Source of the DNA: Leucobacter sp. Ag1
Lineage (GTDB): Bacteria; Actinomycetota; Actinomycetes; Actinomycetales; Microbacteriaceae
Assembly: GCF_000980875.1 (NCBI RefSeq)
Contig: NZ_LAYO01000108.1
Span: 1-64,000 of the forward strand
Direction of reading: 5' to 3'
DNA: 64,000 nucleotides
Positions within the stretch are counted from its first letter, which is position 1. The number at the start of each line of letters is the position of its first letter. Below are positions 58,773 through 64,000 of the stretch, piece by piece. The position numbers were made by a program, and so were the translations under genes. The notes beneath the pieces were generated by a model, which saw only the letters and a list, made by a program, of their open reading frames with translations, was not told where the DNA came from and searched no databases.

Positions 58773-60383
58773 TCAGGCGCGGTGCGTCACGAGGCCCTCC
58801 GAGACGGTCAGCAGCGCTCGGCCCGCCGCGAGCGCGTCGGGCGACGCGGTGAGCGGATCGACGTCGAGCACGGTGAACGATGCGGGCTCGCCGACCGCGA
58901 CCCGACCCGATCGCTCGCCGATGGCCGCGCCGGGCTGCGTCGTGTACCCCTCGAGCGCTTCGCGGGCGGTGAGGCCCTGCTCGGGCAGCACGGGCTCGAC
59001 CGCGGGAGCGCCGGCGGGCCGGCGCAGCTGCGCGTCGGCCATGATCTCGAGCGGATTGAACGGGGCGACCGGGAAGTCGGAGCCGAGGGCGAGGATCGCG
59101 CCCGAGTCGCGGACGTCCCGCGTGCACCAGGCGCGATGCGCGCGCGTCTCGCCCAACCGCTGCGACCAGTCGTCGCTGCCGTCGGCCCGCGTGTAGTGGG
59201 TGCAGTGGGTCGGCTGCATGCTCGCGGCGATGCCGGCGGCGCCGAGCCGGTCGATCACGTCCTTCGCGACCGACTCGATGTGCTCGATGCGGTGCTGCGG
59301 CCCGCCTGCGGGGAGCGCGGCGAGGGTGTCGACGACGAAGCGGATGCCACGCTCGCCGATCGCGTGGGTCGCGGTCGGGATCCCGGCCGCGTGGAACCGG
59401 GCGATCCGCGCGGCGTAGGCGGCGTGGTCGCGCCAGACGGACTCGGTGTTCTCGCCGTGGATGTCGGGGGTCTCGAGCCAGGCGGTGCCGCCCTCGACCG
59501 TCCCGTCGATGAAGAACTTGATCCCGCCGATCCTCCACCGGTCCCCGCTGCGGCCCTGCAGCGCGATCAGCTCGTCGACCTGCCGGTCGCTCGTGCCGGG
59601 CTCGCACCACGGCGAGAGGCGCAGCGAGACGGGGAGCGGGGCGATCCGTTCGGCGGCCTCCAGGATCGCGATCGCGTCGGGATCCTGCAGATCCATGACG
59701 TGCACGCGGGCGATACCGGTCTCGGCCATCGCGCCGAGCAGCGTGTGCAGCTCGCGCGCCTTCTCCTCGGTGCTGCGCACCGGCAGGTGCGCGCGCACGT
59801 CGTTCAGCGCGCTGAACTCCAGCACGTGCCCGGTGGGGCGGCCGTCGGCATCAGCGACGATGCTGGAGCCGTCGGGATAGCTGCGCCCCTCGGTGATCCC
59901 GGCGAGCCGGAGCAGCGCGTCGGATGCCAGGGCGGAGTGGCCGTCGAACATGCCGACGTGGGCGAGCCGATCCGGGCCGAGTAGTTCGGCGAGGATCCCG
60001 TTCGTGATCGGGGCGCCCTCGAACGCGTTCGGGTCCAGCCCCGAGGCGAAGAACCAGTCGTTCCCGGCCTGCTCGGCGGCGCCCCGCTCGAGCGCTTCCC
60101 GCAGGGCGGCGCGGGTGAGCAGCCCCGAGAGGTCGGTGCCCTGCGGGATCGAGACGCTTGCGATCGGATGCGCGTGCGCGTCGGTGAACGCGGGGACGAT
60201 GGTGCCGTCCGCGAAGTCGAGGCGCTCGGTGCGGCCGTCGCCGAGCGCGGCGATCTCGGTGCGGGATCCGACGGCGGCGATCCGGCCGTCGGACACGGCG
60301 ATCGCGTCGGCCGCTCCGGCAATATCGGTGAGCGCGTGCAGCCGGGCACCGGTCACGATCAGATCGATCGGAGGAGTGGTCAT
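58773..60383 (-). CDS. YtcJ-like amidohydrolase
   Basis: A 536-aa amidohydrolase family 3 enzyme with metal motif DAHAHP, further ligands in THAIGERG and RIEHIES, the catalytic ALGSDFPV and C-terminal GEPASFTVLDVDP. It is encoded directly downstream of an amino-acid permease in one unit, so it probably hydrolyses an imported amide or N-acylated amino compound. A GAAGGG element precedes the ATG. A strong terminator follows. Confidence 0.87.
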   Translation of the reverse strand: MTTPPIDLIVTGARLHALTDIAGAADAIAVSDGRIAAVGSRTEIAALGDGRTERLDFADGTIVPAFTDAHAHPIASVSIPQGTDLSGLLTRAALREALERGAAEQAGNDWFFASGLDPNAFEGAPITNGILAELLGPDRLAHVGMFDGHSALASDALLRLAGITEGRSYPDGSSIVADADGRPTGHVLEFSALNDVRAHLPVRSTEEKARELHTLLGAMAETGIARVHVMDLQDPDAIAILEAAERIAPLPVSLRLSPWCEPGTSDRQVDELIALQGRSGDRWRIGGIKFFIDGTVEGGTAWLETPDIHGENTESVWRDHAAYAARIARFHAAGIPTATHAIGERGIRFVVDTLAALPAGGPQHRIEHIESVAKDVIDRLGAAGIAASMQPTHCTHYTRADGSDDWSQRLGETRAHRAWCTRDVRDSGAILALGSDFPVAPFNPLEIMADAQLRRPAGAPAVEPVLPEQGLTAREALEGYTTQPGAAIGERSGRVAVGEPASFTVLDVDPLTASPDALAAGRALLTVSEGLVTHRA

Positions 60384-60409
60384 CAGGGGTTCCCTTCGGT
60401 TCCGGGTGA

Positions 60410-61840
60410 TCAGCGGGTGGCGTTCTCGTCGAGCGGGTGCTCGTCGGCGTAGGCGTCGATCGCCTCGGTGGAGGGGGACTCCTCCTCGAAGCTCATGCGC
60501 GGCACCGGGCGGCGGAAGAAGCCGGTCTTCACGGCGAGGATCGCGAAGCCGATCAGGGCCCAGATCCCGCCGACGAGCCAGGTCGTGGGGTGCAGCGAGG
60601 TCCAGAGCCAGATCGAGAGCGCGACGCCGATGGCGGGTGCGATGCCGTAGAGGATCCAGCCCTTCGCGCTGCGGTCGCCCGCACCGCCGCGCGGGAACAG
60701 GTACACGCGGATCACCGAGAGGTTGACCATGGTGAACGCCGCCAGGGCGCCGAAGCTGATCATGAACGCGGCCTGATCGAGGGTGAGGAACAGGCAGGCG
60801 AGCGCGAACACCGAGACGGTGACGGCCGCGACGACGGGCGTGCCGAAGCGCTTCGAGAGCCGGCCGAGGGGCTTCGGCAGGGTGCCGTCGCGACCCATCG
60901 AGTAGAGGATGCGGGCGACCGAGACCTGGCCGGCGAGGCCGGAGCCGATGCAGCCCGCGATTGAGCCGATCACCACGATGGCCTCGAAGAGCGGCGCGAG
61001 GCTGCCGCCCAGGTGGGCGACGAGCGCGACGCCGGCCGCGTTCTTCATCTCGTCGGGGATCGCGGACCAGTCGGCGGGGTGGTACGCCAGCGCGCCGATC
61101 CACGAGATGAAGATGAAGAGCGCGCCGCCGATGAGGGTGGTGAGCATGATGGCGCGCGGGATGTCGCGGCGAGCGTTCTTCGCTTCTTCCGACAGGGTCG
61201 AGACGGCGTCGAAGCCGAGGAACGACAGCGCGAGCACGGCGGCACCCGAGAGAGCCGGGCTGAAGCCCTCGGCTCCGGGCACGAAGGGCTCGAGCAGACC
61301 GGGCGCGCTCGGGTCGTTGATCGCGGCCTTCACCGCCAGGATCACGAAGAGCAGGGCGGTCGCGAGGGAGATCGCGATGATGGCGGTGTTGAGGCGGTTC
61401 ACCATCTTGATGCCCAGGATGTTGAACACCAGCACCAGCACCAGGGCTGCGAAGGCGAACACCTGCGGCGGGACGCTCGGGAACTGGGTGCCGACGTAGA
61501 AGCCGAGGATCATGAAGTTGATCATCGGGATGAAGAGGTAGTCGAGCAGCAGCACCCAGCCGGTCATGAACCCGGCGATCCCGCCGTAGGCCTGCTGCGT
61601 GTAGGTGTAGGCGGATCCCGCGACGGGGAACTTCTTCACCATCGCCGCGTAGCTCGCGGCGGTGAAGAGCATCGTGACGAGCGCGATGACGTACGAGAGC
61701 GGGAGGTGGCCGTCGGTCAGCTGGTTGACGATGCCGTAGGTGGTGAAGACGGTGCCGATGGCCATGTAGCTGAGGCCGAAGACGACGAGGCCGGTGAGGC
61801 CGAGGGTACGGCGCAGGTGCGCGGACGATTGCTGGGCCAC
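60410..61840 (-). CDS. APC-family amino acid permease
   Basis: A 476-aa protein with twelve membrane helices. The GLSYMAIGTVFTTYGIV opening and the GSAYTYTQQAYGG segment are typical of APC superfamily amino acid or polyamine permeases. The GTG at 61840 has AAGGAG five bases upstream; the ATG at 61861 has none. The start region is preceded by a promoter (61880-61908) holding a LacI-type operator. The amidohydrolase follows after 26 bases. Confidence 0.88.
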   Translation of the reverse strand: MAQQSSAHLRRTLGLTGLVVFGLSYMAIGTVFTTYGIVNQLTDGHLPLSYVIALVTMLFTAASYAAMVKKFPVAGSAYTYTQQAYGGIAGFMTGWVLLLDYLFIPMINFMILGFYVGTQFPSVPPQVFAFAALVLVLVFNILGIKMVNRLNTAIIAISLATALLFVILAVKAAINDPSAPGLLEPFVPGAEGFSPALSGAAVLALSFLGFDAVSTLSEEAKNARRDIPRAIMLTTLIGGALFIFISWIGALAYHPADWSAIPDEMKNAAGVALVAHLGGSLAPLFEAIVVIGSIAGCIGSGLAGQVSVARILYSMGRDGTLPKPLGRLSKRFGTPVVAAVTVSVFALACLFLTLDQAAFMISFGALAAFTMVNLSVIRVYLFPRGGAGDRSAKGWILYGIAPAIGVALSIWLWTSLHPTTWLVGGIWALIGFAILAVKTGFFRRPVPRMSFEEESPSTEAIDAYADEHPLDENATR

Positions 61841-61879
61841 GGGTTCTCCTTCGAACGGCATTCGCGGGTCTGGGGATGA

Positions 61880-61908
61880 ATACTAAACCGATATAGTTGC
61901 GACGGCAA
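61880..61908 (-). promoter_or_regulatory. promoter of the permease-amidohydrolase operon
   Basis: On the minus strand TTGCCG (61903-61908), 17 bases, TAGTAT (61880-61885). The spacer is partly covered by the LacI-type operator, so repression by blocking polymerase is expected. Confidence 0.6.
61882..61897. promoter_or_regulatory. LacI-type operator
   Basis: ACTAAACCGATATAGT is an imperfect palindrome (6 of 8 positions) centred on CG, the usual centre of LacI/PurR operators. It overlaps the -10 box and spacer of the permease promoter and is 67 bases from the LacI-type gene. Confidence 0.55.
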
Positions 61909-61963
61909 ACCCGCCGCCCGTACCGCGGTCCGGCTGCACCTCGTGCGGTGATACCTTCGCTTC

Positions 61964-62992
61964 ATGCCCGTCAAACGCCCCGTGACCCTGCAGGACGTGG
62001 CGGACCTCGCCGGCGTCTCGCGCGGAGCGGCGTCGTTCGCCCTCACCGACCGCACCGGAGTGTCCGCCGCGACCCGCGAACGGGTGCGCGCCGCCGCCGC
62101 CGAACTCGGGTACCGGCCGAACCCGACGGCCCGCAACCTCCGCGCCGCGCGCACCGGGATCATCGTCGTCTACCTGCCGAGCATCGCGACCACGCTCGGG
62201 TACTACACGGAGGCGGCGTTCGGCATGGTCGACGAGGCTCTCGAGGCCGGCCTGCTGGTGACGCTCCTGCCGCGGCCGGCGAACGGGCGGCCGCTGCCCC
62301 GCATCGACGCCGACGGCATCATCGCCATCGACCCGGTTCCGGGGGACCCCGTGCTCGAGCAGCTGCTCGCCCCGGGGCTCCCAGTCGTGAGCGGCGAAGC
62401 CATGCCCGCCGAATACCGTGCGGTCGCCGGCGAAGTCCGCTCCGATCACGCCGCAGCCGCCCGTGAGCTGCTCGACCACTTCGCCGAGCACGGCGCCCGC
62501 GCGCCCGCGATCATCGTGCCCGAGATGTTCAGCGGGTGGTCCGACGAGATCACGCAGGCCTACCGGGACTGGTGCACGGAGCACGGGGCGCGCGAACGGA
62601 TCGAGGCCGTCGCGGTCGAGGGCCTGACGGACTCGACGATCGCGGCGACCCGGAAGCTGCTCGGCGAGACGGACCCGGCGGACGCGATCATCTCGCTCAC
62701 CGAGGGATCGGTGCTCAACGTGATCACGAGCGCGACCGAGTACGGCCGCACGGTCGGAGAGGATCTGCTCGTCGCCGCGGCCGTGGACTCGCCCGCGCTG
62801 CGCTACACCGAGCCGTCGATCACCGCGATCGACCTGCACCCGCGGACCTTCGGGCGCGAGTGCATGCGGGTCATGCGGGAGGTCCTCGACGATCGCTCCC
62901 CGGGCGAGGGGGCGCGGCGGCGGGACGTGCCGATCGACGTGGTCTTCCGCGATTCCACGCGCGGGCGGGGCCGAGCTGGGGAGCGCGCGTGA
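61964..62992 (+). CDS. LacI-family transcriptional regulator
   Basis: A 342-aa protein with an N-terminal LacI helix-turn-helix (VTLQDVADLAGVSRGAASFAL), hinge (YRPNPTARNLRAARTG) and periplasmic-binding-protein-like effector domain. It is divergent from the permease-amidohydrolase operon and probably represses it. TACCTT lies exactly 6 bases before the ATG, with no ribosome site. The stop overlaps the GTG of the MarR gene (GTGA). Confidence 0.92.
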   Translation: MPVKRPVTLQDVADLAGVSRGAASFALTDRTGVSAATRERVRAAAAELGYRPNPTARNLRAARTGIIVVYLPSIATTLGYYTEAAFGMVDEALEAGLLVTLLPRPANGRPLPRIDADGIIAIDPVPGDPVLEQLLAPGLPVVSGEAMPAEYRAVAGEVRSDHAAAARELLDHFAEHGARAPAIIVPEMFSGWSDEITQAYRDWCTEHGARERIEAVAVEGLTDSTIAATRKLLGETDPADAIISLTEGSVLNVITSATEYGRTVGEDLLVAAAVDSPALRYTEPSITAIDLHPRTFGRECMRVMREVLDDRSPGEGARRRDVPIDVVFRDSTRGRGRAGERA

Positions 62993-63546
62993 ACGACGCC
63001 GGCTGGCTCGACGACGCCGAGCAGGAGCTCTGGCGCGATCTGCTGCGCATCACCGTCGAGCTGCCGAGCGCGATCGAAGCTCAGCTCAAGCGCGATGCGG
63101 GGGTCTCGTACCTCGATTTCCGGGTGCTCGGGTCGCTGTCGGAAGCGCCGTCGGGGACCCGGACCATGAGCGAGCTCGCGGCTCGGATGAGCGTTTCGAT
63201 CGCGCGGCTGTCGGTCGCGGTCGGCCGGCTCGAGCGGCGGTCCTGGGTGCAGCGGGAGCAGAACCCCGATGACGGCCGTGCCACGGACGTGGTGCTCACG
63301 GAGAGCGGTCGGGCGCACCTCGAGGCGCACGTCGTCGCGCACGTGCAGCAGCTGCGACGGCTCGTGTTCGAGGCGATCGATCCTGCGCGGCAGGCCGAGT
63401 TCTCGGAGCTGCTCGGACGCGTGCTCGGCACGATCGGGCGGGACCCGTGCGCGCGCTTCGGCAGCGACGCGCGCACCGCGCGGCCGGCGGCGTACGCGGC
63501 GGACTGGTCGCCGCTCACCGGGCCGCGGGCGGTCGGGAACCCCTAG
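62989..63546 (+). CDS. MarR-family transcriptional regulator
   Basis: A 185-aa protein with a MarR winged helix (about residues 30-110; SELAARMSVSIARLSVAVGRLERRSWV, wing QNPDDGRATDVVLTESG) and flanking dimerisation helices. The GTG overlaps the LacI stop by four bases with GGGGAG upstream, so the two regulators are coupled. The stop shares CTAG with the convergent ATPase gene (63543-63546). Ligand unknown. Confidence 0.88.
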   Translation: MNDAGWLDDAEQELWRDLLRITVELPSAIEAQLKRDAGVSYLDFRVLGSLSEAPSGTRTMSELAARMSVSIARLSVAVGRLERRSWVQREQNPDDGRATDVVLTESGRAHLEAHVVAHVQQLRRLVFEAIDPARQAEFSELLGRVLGTIGRDPCARFGSDARTARPAAYAADWSPLTGPRAVGNP

Positions 63547-64000
63547 CGCGAGGGCCAGTGCCAGGGCGGGGCGTCGAGCAGCCCCTGCCCGAGCACCTTC
63601 GTGCCCTGGCCCGACGACACGAGCTCGACCGCCGAGCCCCGGGGTTCGAGCGCGCGCCGCAGCGCGGCGGAGTGGGTGACCACGACGACCTGCGTGCGCC
63701 GTGCGGCCTCCGCGAGGAGCGAGCCGAGCGGCCCGAGCAGATCCTCGTGGAGCGAGGCCTCCGGCTCGTTGATGACGACGAGCGGCGGGGGATCGGCGGG
63801 CAGCAGCGCGGCGCAGAGCAGCAGGTACCGCAGGGTGCCGTCCGAGAGCTCCGCCGCGGTCAGCGGGCGCAGGAGGCCGCGCTGCGAGAACAGCAGCCGG
63901 AACACGCCGTCTGCTGCGTCGATGTCGACGTGCGAGCCGGGGAACGCGTCGGCGACCGCGGAGGCCAGGGGCCCCTCATGCCCGGACTCGATCGCCGTCG
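63543..64000 (-). CDS. P-loop ATPase (RecF/OLD-like AAA), C-terminal part
   Basis: The leftward frame enters from the right edge, so the N terminus is missing. The visible 150 residues contain a signature-like LSDGTLRYLLLCAALL, Walker B VVINEPEASLH and the His-loop VVVTHSAALRRAL, as in AAA_21/RecF-type ATPases that act on DNA or in defence. The full domain set cannot be judged. Confidence 0.75.
   Translation of the reverse strand, partial: TAIESGHEGPLASAVADAFPGSHVDIDAADGVFRLLFSQRGLLRPLTAAELSDGTLRYLLLCAALLPADPPPLVVINEPEASLHEDLLGPLGSLLAEAARRTQVVVVTHSAALRRALEPRGSAVELVSSGQGTKVLGQGLLDAPPWHWPSR

Overview
The window is high-GC DNA with strong G/C preference at third codon positions, GGAGG-type ribosome binding sites, many GTG starts and frequent 4-base start/stop overlaps. 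Together with LAxTG-type surface sorting signals, an Erm(X)-like methylase, a CtpE-like P-type ATPase and a TCGAAC-N4-GTTCGA SOS box, this points to an actinomycete, most likely Microbacteriaceae (Leucobacter-like; inference only). I see no phage, IS element, CRISPR array, rRNA or tRNA gene.

Layout. 0.2-5.6 kb: glycerol regulon, with a SorC-type regulator divergent from glpD-glpF-glpK. 5.7-13.1 kb: an RCC1-propeller surface protein, a MalT-like LuxR regulator, a UDP-GlcNAc 2-epimerase and two tandem GntR regulators. 13.2-23.3 kb: an envelope island with a 55-aa membrane mini-protein, an exosortase-like (XrtG-type) protein and a processive GT2 glycosyltransferase, then a LapA-like protein and a ~2400-aa anchored multidomain surface protein. 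Two further GntR paralogues follow. 24.7-28.2 kb: CtpE-like ATPase and an erm gene with a leader peptide. 28.3-33.4 kb: PAP2, LCP, SEDS, histidine kinase and response regulator (envelope assembly and sensing). 33.4-35.6 kb: Fur-catalase unit with a small Cys-tailed protein. 35.6-41.8 kb: AraC, MFS, HAD, amidohydrolase and two membrane proteins. 42-45.6 kb: sugar ABC importer (two permeases and a binding lipoprotein, no ATPase). 45.8-49 kb: AI-2E exporter-like, DUF1266 and membrane proteins. 49-50.9 kb: an ABC-F protein behind an attenuator-like leader. 50.9-55.1 kb: CDF and ArsR metal pair, then DUF6153, mini-protein, M23, DsbA-like and Zn-ribbon genes. 55.2-58.7 kb: TetR, Pr6Pr membrane protein, SOS-box gene, SRAP protein and oxidoreductase. 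58.8-63.5 kb: amidohydrolase and amino-acid permease, divergent from LacI-MarR. The right edge cuts a P-loop ATPase.

Main themes are envelope construction (exosortase/GT, LCP/SEDS/PAP2, anchored surface proteins, M23/DsbA) and drug response (erm and ABC-F). Both resistance genes are preceded by a tiny ORF whose start codon lies exactly 6 nt after a TAGGCT -10 box. The same TANNNT-N5-7-start arrangement recurs at several regulators and suggests common leaderless transcription.
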